Program-made: the position numbers and the translations under genes
Shown here: positions 8,625 to 15,644 of the stretch, one piece after another
How positions within the stretch are numbered: position 1 is the stretch's first letter
How the letters are laid out: the number at the start of each line of letters is the position of its first letter
Assembly (NCBI RefSeq): GCF_900104785.1
Contig: NZ_LT629733.1
Span: 1,830,501 to 1,894,500 of the forward strand
DNA from: Formosa sp. Hel1_31_208
Lineage (GTDB): Bacteria > Bacteroidota > Bacteroidia > Flavobacteriales > Flavobacteriaceae
Direction: 5' to 3'
Length of the DNA stretch: 64,000 nt
The notes under the pieces: model-generated
Database searches by the model: none
The model's input: the letters and a program-made list of their open reading frames with translations, nothing else
What the model was told of the DNA's origin: nothing

Positions 8625-9365
8625 TTATTTTTCAAGTTCCGAATTGATTAAGTTTTCTATCGTATCAATTTCTATAAGTACTTCTTTTAACTTTTCACGA
8701 GTTCTCATTTCTGTAAAAAATTTAACTCCAAAGGCACTCTCTGCCGAAAGAATTGCTTCAATTGGTTTGATTTCATTAGTTATGGCTTTTTTCAAATCAG
8801 GCTGCTCTCTTAATCTTGAAGAAAAACTACCAATTCCTTTTTCGCTATATTTTAATAAACCATTCAGGTAAATATTTAAATTACCATTATTTATAATTGT
8901 CCATTCGTCAAGTTTACTTTTATGTGTTATAAGTTTATTTCTTAAATTTTCGGGAATAATCTTAATATCTCCAGTTGATTGTAAGGTTTCCATTGTATTA
9001 AAACGAAAAGAGAGATATGGCGAGACAAATTGTACTTTGTTAAGCCCATCTATAACATCATCAACTGTTAAGTTTTTTGTTTCAAAAAGATTTTTATATT
9101 TATCATATGTTGCAATACTGGAATCCAATTGAGTAATAACTGCTTTTGAATATTTTTTTTGCTCATCTAAATCTGAAATTATTTGTTTATAGTAGATTTG
9201 CAGTTGATTTTGTTCTTTTCTATTTTCATTCCAATTATTTATTGAAAGAGCAATTAAAATTCCAATAACAACTAGAATAATTTCACCGACTGCATATTTA
9301 AAATACTTTCCAGTTTTGTTTTCCATAATTAAGTTTTGCCTAATTTTTCTAAATAATTTTATCAT
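8625..9365 (-). CDS. DUF6090-family membrane protein, cassette copy 4
   Basis: The 246-residue protein starts MIKLFRKIRQNLIMENKTGK, with a membrane helix at about 29-45 ending SINNWNENR, then a lysine- and glutamine-rich helical domain. The family motif is METLQSTGDIKIIPENLRNKL near 125-145. It is the only gene of its cassette, between R5 and R4, and ends ELEK with the stop codon inside the R4 lead-in. Its leader is longer (about 65 bp) than that of copies 3 and 5. No enzymatic motif is visible and the role is unknown. Confidence 0.87.
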   Translation of the reverse strand: MIKLFRKIRQNLIMENKTGKYFKYAVGEIILVVIGILIALSINNWNENRKEQNQLQIYYKQIISDLDEQKKYSKAVITQLDSSIATYDKYKNLFETKNLTVDDVIDGLNKVQFVSPYLSFRFNTMETLQSTGDIKIIPENLRNKLITHKSKLDEWTIINNGNLNIYLNGLLKYSEKGIGSFSSRLREQPDLKKAITNEIKPIEAILSAESAFGVKFFTEMRTREKLKEVLIEIDTIENLINSELEK

Positions 9366-9429
9366 TAGTTAGTTATTTCTCTAAAGTTAGAATAATTATT
9401 TAATTCCGTTCGAGTGAGTGATAATGAAG

Positions 9430-9561
9430 TACAACGGTTGGGCTATGGTTTTCGTTGTGGAATTGTCCGCTAGGACATTCCGAGAGAACCAAACCATCAT
9501 TGCAAGATAAGAATTTCCGAGAAGGAAATTCCGCCGCAATGAATTATAGCCATTGTTGTGC
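9430..9561 (-). repeat. Cassette-boundary repeat R5 (attC-like, divergent body)
   Basis: On the minus strand it runs from GCACAAC to GTTGTAC. The inner stem is GGCTAT (9441-9446) with ATAGCC (9546-9551). The middle differs in sequence from all other copies yet still forms two hairpins (ggaat-gtcc...ggac-attcc and gaatttcc-gagaa-ggaaattc). It therefore keeps the fold rather than the sequence and may represent a second repeat subfamily. Confidence 0.8.
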
Positions 9562-9566
9562 TTTCG

Positions 9567-10280
9567 TTATTTTAAATTATCAATTTCCTTTTCAATATCT
9601 TCTCTCAAATTACCATTCATTTCAAGTGCTCGGTGCATCAAATTAAGAGAGAATCGTTTGACGTTTATTTGATATTTGGCCAATTGCAAAAGATTTGTAG
9701 TTGTAATTTTCTCTTTAACAAGCGTTTCATTAACTAATAGGTTTTCACTGTATTCCAAATTAGATAGAACAAATGGTATGACTCTATCGTTAGTGAAGCT
9801 TTCGCCATATTCTGAGGTAGTTTTTAATCGTTCATACATTTGTTCGTAGTAGGCTGTCAAATTACTTTTTAGACTATCATTCTTCATAGCTGTAAATAGA
9901 CCACTCGATTTTAAGCTTGAATAGGAGTTATTACTTTTATAAAAGAAGAAGTAGTTGTCTAAATTATACATTATTGAATCTAATTTAATGTTACTGTAAT
10001 TGTCATTTGACAGAGCTAATAAGTACTCAACTCTTCTTGTATCACTTCTTACGAAGCTTTTTAAATTGATTTCGTCTTGCTTCAAGTCTTGTTTAACTTG
10101 ATTAAGAGCTTCTTTAAGCGTTGTGCCTTTTATTCTTTCCTCGTTCCAGTTGTTCACTTGAAGAGCCAATAGAATCCCAATCATTACCAATGCTATTTCC
10201 CCAATAGCATATTTTAGATACTTGCCCGTTTTATTTTTTTCCATAAGGTTGTAGCGTATTTTACGAAAGAATTTTATCAT
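9567..10280 (-). CDS. DUF6090-family membrane protein, cassette copy 5
   Basis: The 237-residue protein has the family start MIKFFRKIRYNLMEKNKTGK, a membrane helix at about 28-44 (IALVMIGILLALQVNNWN) and the motif YSSLKSSGLFTAMKNDSLKSNL near 117-138. It is the only gene of its cassette, between R6 and R5. The leader before ATG is short and ends CCGCTAACCA, as in copy 3. The last residues are DNLK and the TAA stop is the first codon of the R5 lead-in. Function is unknown. Confidence 0.88.
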   Translation of the reverse strand: MIKFFRKIRYNLMEKNKTGKYLKYAIGEIALVMIGILLALQVNNWNEERIKGTTLKEALNQVKQDLKQDEINLKSFVRSDTRRVEYLLALSNDNYSNIKLDSIMYNLDNYFFFYKSNNSYSSLKSSGLFTAMKNDSLKSNLTAYYEQMYERLKTTSEYGESFTNDRVIPFVLSNLEYSENLLVNETLVKEKITTTNLLQLAKYQINVKRFSLNLMHRALEMNGNLREDIEKEIDNLK

Positions 10281-10304
10281 TGGTTAGCGGTTTCTAGTAA
10301 TGAA

Positions 10305-10437
10305 GCACAACGTGTTTGTGTATGGTTAGTTGCGTGGTTAAGCAACTAAGTTAGCAAACAAATCACAGATAGAAAATTCCAGCGGAATTTTCGTAAGTCG
10401 GCAGTGACCTAGCAATTAATTATACACGGTGTTAGCC
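10305..10437 (-). repeat. Cassette-boundary repeat R6 (attC-like)
   Basis: On the minus strand it opens GGCTAAC and closes GTTGTGC, so its own ends do not pair. GGCTAAC is, however, the exact complement of the closing GTTAGCC of R7, the other end of the ion-channel cassette, and GTTGTGC pairs exactly with the opening of R5. The inner stem is TGTGTAT/ATACAC and the hairpin is gaaaattcc-agc-ggaattttc. Confidence 0.85.
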
Positions 10438-10466
10438 TTTCGTTATTTTAATTTTTGCTTGTCATC

Positions 10467-12275
10467 TTAATTGAGCAGTTGTGAGATTAACGAAACAGAA
10501 AAAATAGTCAACATAAACCAGCCAATAAACCCTTGTATAATGGCCAAATAACGTGGCAATCCTATGATTGGAATTTCACCAAAACCTAATGTGGTAAACG
10601 TATTTATGGAAAGCATTAAAGCATTTAAAACCTTGATGAAAATATCATAAACGATAGCAATAAAAAAAGCGAAAAAAATCAAAACAGATTTCCATTTTTG
10701 TTTTGATACACCTGTTTCTGACCATGTGCCTTTTAGAATATCAACCTTCGAAAGCAACCAAGAAAAAGTTTTAGTTCCTGCAATAGACCATCGATAGAGT
10801 GGGAGAGCTGTAGTAGTGAAGAATTTAGGAGCTGTTTTCCCTTGTTCCAACAAGTAGGTTTTAAAGTTTTCTGCTTCTAACAATTCAACTTTCTTTTCAT
10901 CTAAATAGACTTCGTGAATACCAGCATTCTTGTTCATATATTTTAAAAAGAAACGATATCGATCCATAATTCGATTTTTCCCCCGATGATCCCATGTGTT
11001 AGGAAAAAAAAGGTATATAAATGCGAAGAAGAAAATCACATAAACAGAGACCACAATAGCCTTAGAAGGTTCTGTACCATAATCAGAAAAGAGTTTTAAA
11101 AACTGATTGACTTTCCATTTAAAGTAGGAACGAAAGCCAGGGTTTAAGTCGTATACTACTTTTAAACGTTGCGTTTCTAAATCTTTTAATTCAATGTAGA
11201 TTTTGTTGGCAATTTGTTTATTGTACCGACCTCTAAAATGGTTATAAAATTGACTTTTAAGAGACATCTCCTCTCTAAAAGCCTTTTCATTATAAACTCT
11301 AACAGAATCCATGTATTTAGCTATTAGCTCACTTCTGTTGTCAGTAAGATGAATAGGGTATCTATCGGTTGTATTTAAGCTATAATCCATTAAACCATTA
11401 TAGGCACTAATCCCATTTTTAAATTGCTCTAAACCTATAATGTCTTTTGAAGAAAATGGACTGGGTACGAGAAAAACAGTACTAGAATATGTATTATCAA
11501 ACCATTGAAAAGAATTTAAAGAATTAATGTTTTTCTGAATATAACCACTTTCAAATATATTGTTAGTTACATTACTAAATTCTGTTTTAAATAAACCAAA
11601 GAAGATATCTTCATAAATCACATGGTTTTCTGCAAAATAAATACTACTAATACCATTATTTGTTAAACGGAATCTATCATTGGACTCTAAAGCCTTAAAT
11701 TTATTATCTCGATATAGTACACTCACTTTACTCGTTTCATTAGAACAATAGATTTGATGATTAAAATCTTTAAAGTTTGAGTAGGAAATATCAATTCCTG
11801 CATCAAACACATCTGATACATATTTGTTTACATTGCAATCTCTAGAGTCTATTTGGAATAGTTTATCAAAGCGACAGTAACGCATGGTTAATGTGCTAGT
11901 ATTATTTAATAATACGCTCTTTTTAAAACGTATGTCTAATAATACACCTCCAGAAAATCTGCCGTTATCATTTCTAAAATCGGTAGTTAAAAATTGCACA
12001 TTATCGAGTTCAATAGTTTTATTTATTACAATATCATTTCCATACTCATAGCTTTTATCTCTAGCTTCATAAACGTTCTTTCCTTTGATTACATATCTGG
12101 CATCCGTTTTAGAATTGTATTTTATTATGGCATCCTTTAATTTGAAAACAGTATCGGTTTCTTGCTCTATACGATCAAAGAATTCGGTGTAGCTGTATAC
12201 TTTGTAGTTGGCTTCTTGAGAAAAGCAGTTACAAAACCATAAAAGAAAAAGAAGAATGATAAGTTGTTGTTTCAT
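10467..12275 (-). CDS. Ion-channel-domain membrane protein with large extracytoplasmic repeat domain
   Basis: The 602-residue protein has a signal peptide (ending CFS near residue 19) and a domain of about 300 residues with repeating N-x-F/C-x-F elements resembling a parallel beta-helix. A transmembrane helix follows near 400-420, then a second membrane region near 525-600. The last segment, INTFTTLGFGEIP followed by a hydrophobic helix, resembles the pore helix, filter and inner helix of two-TM potassium-channel-type proteins, with TLGFGE in place of TVGYGD. A cation-channel role is inferred from this; the altered filter leaves selectivity open. It is the single gene of the cassette between R7 and R6. 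Confidence 0.8.
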   Translation of the reverse strand: MKQQLIILLFLLWFCNCFSQEANYKVYSYTEFFDRIEQETDTVFKLKDAIIKYNSKTDARYVIKGKNVYEARDKSYEYGNDIVINKTIELDNVQFLTTDFRNDNGRFSGGVLLDIRFKKSVLLNNTSTLTMRYCRFDKLFQIDSRDCNVNKYVSDVFDAGIDISYSNFKDFNHQIYCSNETSKVSVLYRDNKFKALESNDRFRLTNNGISSIYFAENHVIYEDIFFGLFKTEFSNVTNNIFESGYIQKNINSLNSFQWFDNTYSSTVFLVPSPFSSKDIIGLEQFKNGISAYNGLMDYSLNTTDRYPIHLTDNRSELIAKYMDSVRVYNEKAFREEMSLKSQFYNHFRGRYNKQIANKIYIELKDLETQRLKVVYDLNPGFRSYFKWKVNQFLKLFSDYGTEPSKAIVVSVYVIFFFAFIYLFFPNTWDHRGKNRIMDRYRFFLKYMNKNAGIHEVYLDEKKVELLEAENFKTYLLEQGKTAPKFFTTTALPLYRWSIAGTKTFSWLLSKVDILKGTWSETGVSKQKWKSVLIFFAFFIAIVYDIFIKVLNALMLSINTFTTLGFGEIPIIGLPRYLAIIQGFIGWFMLTIFSVSLISQLLN

Positions 12276-12300
12276 TTATTAATTATCATTTATAATGAAG

Positions 12301-12434
12301 GCTAACGGTTTTGTGTATGGTTAGTTGCGTGTTTCAGCAACTAATTTAGTAAACAAAAACGAACGCGAGAAAATTCCCAAGGAATTTTCCAAATAGCCAA
12401 TGACCAAAGCAATTAATTATACACGTTGTTGTGC
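12301..12434 (-). repeat. Cassette-boundary repeat R7 (attC-like)
   Basis: On the minus strand it opens GCACAAC and closes GTTAGCC. It has the TGTGTAT/ATACAC inner stem, the GTTGC...GCAAC hairpin and gaaaattcc-caa-ggaattttc. The lead-in CGTTATTTTAATTT is kept beside it although the gene before it stops 10 bp earlier with TGA. Confidence 0.85.
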
Positions 12435-12450
12435 TTTCGTTATTTTAATT

Positions 12451-13194
12451 TCATTTAGTTATTTCAGCGTTGATTTCATCTTTTAACTCTACCATAAGCT
12501 CAATACTCTTGTCTATAATATTTATAGAATTGGAAGCTCTACTTTTAAGTCTAGTTAATAAAAGAAGAAATTCTGTTTGTTCTAATAAGTTCTCCGGAAA
12601 CTTAGAGTATACTTTTATTTCACCATTTACTGATTCAGTATATGGTTTCCCTAAAAAAGATGTTAAAGTGGCAACGTCTTTGTCATAACCTTTATCATAG
12701 TAATTAATAAAAGCTATATAAGTGGGAAATCTAAAGTCATAAAAATCTACTAAACTATTTCGTAGATTATTGTTAGAAACTTTATCAATACCTGAAGATT
12801 TTAGAGCTTCATAAGGTCCAGGGTTGAATTGAAGATTAATTCCAGTTCTTAAATAATACCATCTCGACCTCCCGTTTTTATATAGTGTATCATTAAAAGT
12901 AGCCTTTTCATGCACTAGTCTAATGAATTTGTTTGCAGACGAATCGAGTTTCTGTAAACGAATTTCTAGACGATGAAAATAATCTATATCAGATTCTAAC
13001 GCACTTTGTATTTCAGTGAGCATTTTCAATTCAAATTCTCGTTGTTTTTTGTTTTCATTCCAGTTATTAATCTGAAGCGCAATTAAAATTCCAATAACCA
13101 CAAGTATAATCTCTCCAATAGCATATTTAAAATACTTTCCAGTTTTGTTTTCACTCATGAGGTTAAATCTTATTTTTCTGAAGAATTTAATCAT
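12451..13194 (-). CDS. DUF6090-family membrane protein, cassette copy 6
   Basis: The 247-residue protein begins MIKFFRKIRFNLMSENKTGK, has a membrane helix at about 28-44 followed by QINNWNENKKQ, then a helical domain with the motif YEALKSSGIDKVSNNNLRNSL (about 127-147). It lies between R8 and R7. Unlike copies 3 and 5 it is preceded, within the same cassette, by a 33-codon reading frame that begins with the same first six codons as the DUF6090 genes. The function of the family is unknown. Confidence 0.88.
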   Translation of the reverse strand: MIKFFRKIRFNLMSENKTGKYFKYAIGEIILVVIGILIALQINNWNENKKQREFELKMLTEIQSALESDIDYFHRLEIRLQKLDSSANKFIRLVHEKATFNDTLYKNGRSRWYYLRTGINLQFNPGPYEALKSSGIDKVSNNNLRNSLVDFYDFRFPTYIAFINYYDKGYDKDVATLTSFLGKPYTESVNGEIKVYSKFPENLLEQTEFLLLLTRLKSRASNSINIIDKSIELMVELKDEINAEITK

Positions 13195-13201
13195 AATTGA
13201 T

Positions 13202-13303
13202 TTATTTAATTTCTCCGCAAGCGTTTATCTCAACCAAAGGTCTACTAGACCTTTGATTTTGCTTTGCAAAATTGAGTTTCAATAATCTAAAGAATTTTAT
13301 CAT
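13202..13303 (-). CDS. Small DUF6090-like leader ORF (33 aa) with internal hairpin
   Basis: Reading leftwards from ATG at 13303, the frame gives MIKFFRLLKLNFAK... and ends with TAA 7 bp before the next DUF6090 start. The first six residues copy the family N-terminus. The rest matches the leader ORF at 14243-14353 in frame and at most positions. The middle contains the palindrome CAAAGGTCTA/TAGACCTTTG. It could be a translated leader, a truncated DUF6090 remnant, or simply a structured repeat that happens to stay open. Start and frame agree in both copies. Confidence 0.45.
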   Translation of the reverse strand: MIKFFRLLKLNFAKQNQRSSRPLVEINACGEIK

Positions 13304-13328
13304 TGGTTAGTTGTTGGCTTTAATGAAG

Positions 13329-13459
13329 GCTAACGGTCTAGTGTATGATTTCGTTGCGTATTTGAGAACTAAAGTTAGCAAATAAATCACATATAGAAAG
13401 TCCGCGAGGATTTTCGTAAGTAGGCGAGTACTAGCAATGAATTATACACGGTGTTGCGC
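13329..13459 (-). repeat. Cassette-boundary repeat R8 (attC-like)
   Basis: On the minus strand it opens GCGCAAC and closes GTTAGCC. Its opening box pairs with the closing GTTGTGC of R9 with one mismatch, but with its own closing box with three. The inner stem GTGTAT/ATACAC is present and the central hairpin is slightly degenerate (gaaagtccgcgaggattttc). An extra palindrome is inserted between this box and the TAACGAAAG lead-in. Confidence 0.83.
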
Positions 13460-13477
13460 CTGCCTGCGGTAGGCAGG
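13459..13477. repeat. 19-bp palindrome inserted at the edge of R8
   Basis: CCTGCCTGCGGTAGGCAGG is a near-perfect hairpin of much higher GC content than its surroundings. It interrupts the otherwise fixed spacing between the opening box and the CTTTCGTTA lead-in found at R3-R7. I recall this palindrome as a dispersed element of many Bacteroidota genomes, but that cannot be checked here. Confidence 0.65.
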
Positions 13478-13483
13478 CTTTCG

Positions 13484-14239
13484 TTATTTATTTTTCAGTG
13501 AAGGATATGTGTTTTCCATTAAATTAATTAATTGTAATGCTTCTTCTTTTAGTTCTTTAAAAAAACGGGTATTGTAACGACTAGTTTTTAAAATGGATAA
13601 TAAGTGCCTATATATAAATTCATTATCTAGAAACTCTTTAATAAATTCAGATGATAATTTGGAATTTCTTCGTTCATATTTAAAGTCTTTCATATTTCCA
13701 ATCGGAAATAGAATTCTTCTATAATCCATTCTAATTTGCAAAGGATATTCTTTAAAGTTAGAAATACGTACGTCAAAATTTTTATAAAACTTGTCTAATA
13801 AGTTAGAAAGTGAATCATTTTTAAGCAAACCGCTTTGACCAGAACTCTTTAATTTATCAAAGGTGTTTAAGTCTCTCTCGATAATAAATAATCTAGAAGG
13901 TGCCCAATGATTTTTAGTAAAGAGTATAGTGTCTTTAACTACTTTGTTTTTAGATTCAAAAACGTTTAGCACATATTCTGTTCCATTATATTGGTCACTT
14001 AAACTATTAAGTATTTCATCAATATTTGATATCTCAATTTTTAAATCTTTGTATATCTCTTTTATGTACTCTTTTCCACTTTGCTCAATTTTTCTGTTTT
14101 CATTCCAATTATTAATTTGAAGCGCAATCAAAATTCCAATAACGACAAGGACAATTTCTCCGATGGCATATTTAAAATACTTTCCAGTTTTGTTTTTCTC
14201 CATAAGGTCAAATCTAATTCGTCTAAAAAACTTTATCAT
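13484..14239 (-). CDS. DUF6090-family membrane protein, cassette copy 7 (recombinase-proximal)
   Basis: The 251-residue protein starts MIKFFRRIRFDLMEKNKTGK, with a membrane helix at about 28-44, QINNWNENRK, and the motif FDKLKSSGQSGLLKNDSLSNLL near 125-146. It is in the cassette next to the recombinase (between R9 and R8), which in integrons is the most recently inserted position. A 36-codon leader ORF precedes it with only 3 bp between that stop codon and this ATG. Its TAA stop is in the lead-in of R8 and the last residues are LKNK. Function is unknown. Confidence 0.88.
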   Translation of the reverse strand: MIKFFRRIRFDLMEKNKTGKYFKYAIGEIVLVVIGILIALQINNWNENRKIEQSGKEYIKEIYKDLKIEISNIDEILNSLSDQYNGTEYVLNVFESKNKVVKDTILFTKNHWAPSRLFIIERDLNTFDKLKSSGQSGLLKNDSLSNLLDKFYKNFDVRISNFKEYPLQIRMDYRRILFPIGNMKDFKYERRNSKLSSEFIKEFLDNEFIYRHLLSILKTSRYNTRFFKELKEEALQLINLMENTYPSLKNK

Positions 14240-14242
14240 GGT

Positions 14243-14353
14243 CTAATTTAAGCATTTAGTTTGTCCGCAAGCGGCTATCTCAACCAAATGTCCACAGGAC
14301 ATTTGATTTTGTTTCACAAAATTAAGTTTCAATAATCTAAAGAATTTTATCAT
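14243..14353 (-). CDS. Small DUF6090-like leader ORF (36 aa) with internal hairpin
   Basis: The frame from ATG at 14353 gives MIKFFRLLKLNFVK... and ends with TAG 3 bp before the DUF6090 gene at 14239. It matches the leader at 13202-13303 closely, including KQNQ, LVEI and ACG in frame. The internal palindrome is CAAATGTCC/GGACATTTG. Compared with the other copy, bases on both arms have changed together, which points to selection on the hairpin. Close spacing to the next gene would allow translational coupling. Whether the peptide is made is unknown. Confidence 0.5.
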   Translation of the reverse strand: MIKFFRLLKLNFVKQNQMSCGHLVEIAACGQTKCLN

Positions 14354-14377
14354 TGGTTAGCGATTTCTGGTAATGAA

Positions 14378-14425
14378 GCACAACAATTGGATATACGTAT
14401 TAACTATATCCACATTATATGTTGC
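14378..14425 (-). repeat. Short recombination site R9 at the recombinase 3' end (attI-like candidate)
   Basis: This compact site has outer boxes GCACAAC (14378-14384) and GTTGC (14421-14425), an inner stem GGATATA (14389-14395) with TATATCC (14405-14411) and a nine-base loop. It lacks the long hairpin-rich middle of R1-R8. It directly abuts the TAG stop codon of the recombinase (14426-14428), and on the cassette side it is followed by the same TTCATTA motif as R3-R8. Position and form are those expected of a primary insertion site. The role is inferred. Confidence 0.65.
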
Positions 14426-15568
14426 CTAAGATAGTAAATCTTTTATTTCTGAAAATGAATTGTTGGCGACATGTGTGTAAATTTCGGTAGTTTTTGTTGA
14501 ATTATGACCCATCAATATCTGTATGTGTCTAAGGTCTGTGCCGTTTTCCAAAAGGTGGGTTGCAAAACTGTGTCTAAGCATATGCGGTGTTACTTTTTTA
14601 TACATACCAGCTCTTCTAGATGCGGACTTTACAATGGTTAATACACTAGACGCGCTATATTTACCTCCTTTCTGACCTTCAAATAGATACTTTTCAGGTC
14701 GGTATTCCCGGTAATAAGTTTGTAGATCTTTTAAGAGATTTGGACTTAAAATCGTAACTCTGTCCTTGTTACCCTTTGCATTTTTAATAATCACAACCAT
14801 TCGCTTACTATCTATGTCATTGACTTCTAGGTTTAATAGTTCGCTACGTCGAAGCCCAGAAGAGTAGAGTAATCCAATAATACATTTGTGCTTTATGTTG
14901 TTAGCGCCTTCTATTATCTTTAATATCTCTTCTTTTGACAAAACCTCTGGAAGTGTCTTTTCTTTTCTAGGTCTTTCAATGGAATAGAATCGATTGGGCA
15001 TGCCAAGAACGGTCTCATAATAGAACTTTATACTATTTATGGAAAGGTTTACTTGGGAGTTTGAAACACCTTTTTGAATCAATAACTGTAAATATTTTCT
15101 AATGTCAACTTCATTGATTTCTTTAAGTTCCTTGTCTTTGAAATGGTTTATGAAAGTTTCGAAACTCGAAATATAATTCTTTACCGTATTAGCAGAATAC
15201 CTTTTTAGTTCCAGTTTTAACAAGTAGGATTCAGGACAAAGTCTACAATCTTTAACTAGCTTTCTTTTTCTGTAGCGATCTAATTTTACTACTGGGTTGT
15301 TTTCATTAACAATCTTGTTGGAAAAAAAGTAATTACCATTAACCCATGCTACGCCGTGAAAAGTCTTGAAAATTAATTCAAGGTTAGATTTTTTATTAGG
15401 AAGGTAGTGCATAGTAAATTCAGTACTCCATGAAATATTGGGTAATTGTTCAACAAGAGCCTGCAATACCTTGTTTGAATTAAATTGGATACCGATACAT
15501 TTCTTTTGTTCGATTAACAGATGTTTTAAAGTAACACTTTTATGTAATTCCATGTTTTTTTTGTTCAA
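14426..15568 (-). CDS. Tyrosine recombinase of the cassette array (XerC/D-like, with N-terminal extension)
   Basis: The 380-residue protein has an extra N-terminal domain (1 to about 105) with no obvious motif, then a Cys pair (C108, C111) and a SAM-like core-binding domain (about 115-195). The catalytic domain (about 205-380) has a full set of active-site residues: R240 (SGLRRSE), K265 (NAKGNKDR), H329 and R332 (TPHMLRH), H355 (LMGH) and Y364 (TEIYTHV). It would cut and rejoin DNA through a 3'-phosphotyrosyl bond. I see no IntI-type insertion between K265 and H329, so it is not a standard integron integrase. Its 3' end touches site R9 and its gene points towards the cassettes. Confidence 0.93.
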   Translation of the reverse strand: MNKKNMELHKSVTLKHLLIEQKKCIGIQFNSNKVLQALVEQLPNISWSTEFTMHYLPNKKSNLELIFKTFHGVAWVNGNYFFSNKIVNENNPVVKLDRYRKRKLVKDCRLCPESYLLKLELKRYSANTVKNYISSFETFINHFKDKELKEINEVDIRKYLQLLIQKGVSNSQVNLSINSIKFYYETVLGMPNRFYSIERPRKEKTLPEVLSKEEILKIIEGANNIKHKCIIGLLYSSGLRRSELLNLEVNDIDSKRMVVIIKNAKGNKDRVTILSPNLLKDLQTYYREYRPEKYLFEGQKGGKYSASSVLTIVKSASRRAGMYKKVTPHMLRHSFATHLLENGTDLRHIQILMGHNSTKTTEIYTHVANNSFSEIKDLLS

Positions 15569-15603
15569 ATTAGATAATAAAAATAACTTAATCGTACCTT
15601 ATT

Positions 15604-15627
15604 CGAATATTTTACGTATAATATTCG
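15604..15627. promoter_or_regulatory. Palindrome in the divergent recombinase / zinc-ribbon promoter region
   Basis: CGAATATT (15604-15611) and AATATTCG (15620-15627) form an inverted repeat with an eight-base spacer in the 76-bp gap between two divergent genes. Further TTCGAA-like words flank it. The location suits an operator shared by the recombinase and the zinc-ribbon gene, possibly autoregulatory. No binding protein is known. Confidence 0.45.
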
Positions 15628-15644
15628 TTTAATTCGAAAAAAAA

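Larger units (their letters stand above)
133..15568 (-). mobile_element. Integron-like gene-cassette array with its tyrosine recombinase
   Basis: A tyrosine recombinase gene is followed, in the same transcriptional direction, by cassettes of one to three genes separated by eight imperfectly palindromic repeats of about 130 bp (R1-R8). A ninth short site (R9) abuts the recombinase stop codon. All complete genes in the array lie on the minus strand. The terminal boxes read xxxxAAC and GTTxxxx, and internal hairpins are conserved by compensating changes. This is the architecture of an integron with the recombinase in inverted orientation, but the boxes do not fit the classical GTTRRRY consensus and the recombinase shows no IntI-specific insertion. 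The array continues beyond the left window edge. Mobility is inferred, not shown. Confidence 0.75.

Noticed and set aside
133..13459. A CRISPR array from the regular repeats
   Set aside because: Repeats are about 130 bp, palindromic, variable and separated by whole genes, with no cas genes.
14426..15568. Calling the recombinase a true IntI
   Set aside because: Catalytic residues are those of all tyrosine recombinases and no IntI-specific insertion is visible between K265 and H329; XerC/D-like with an N-terminal extension is the safer description.
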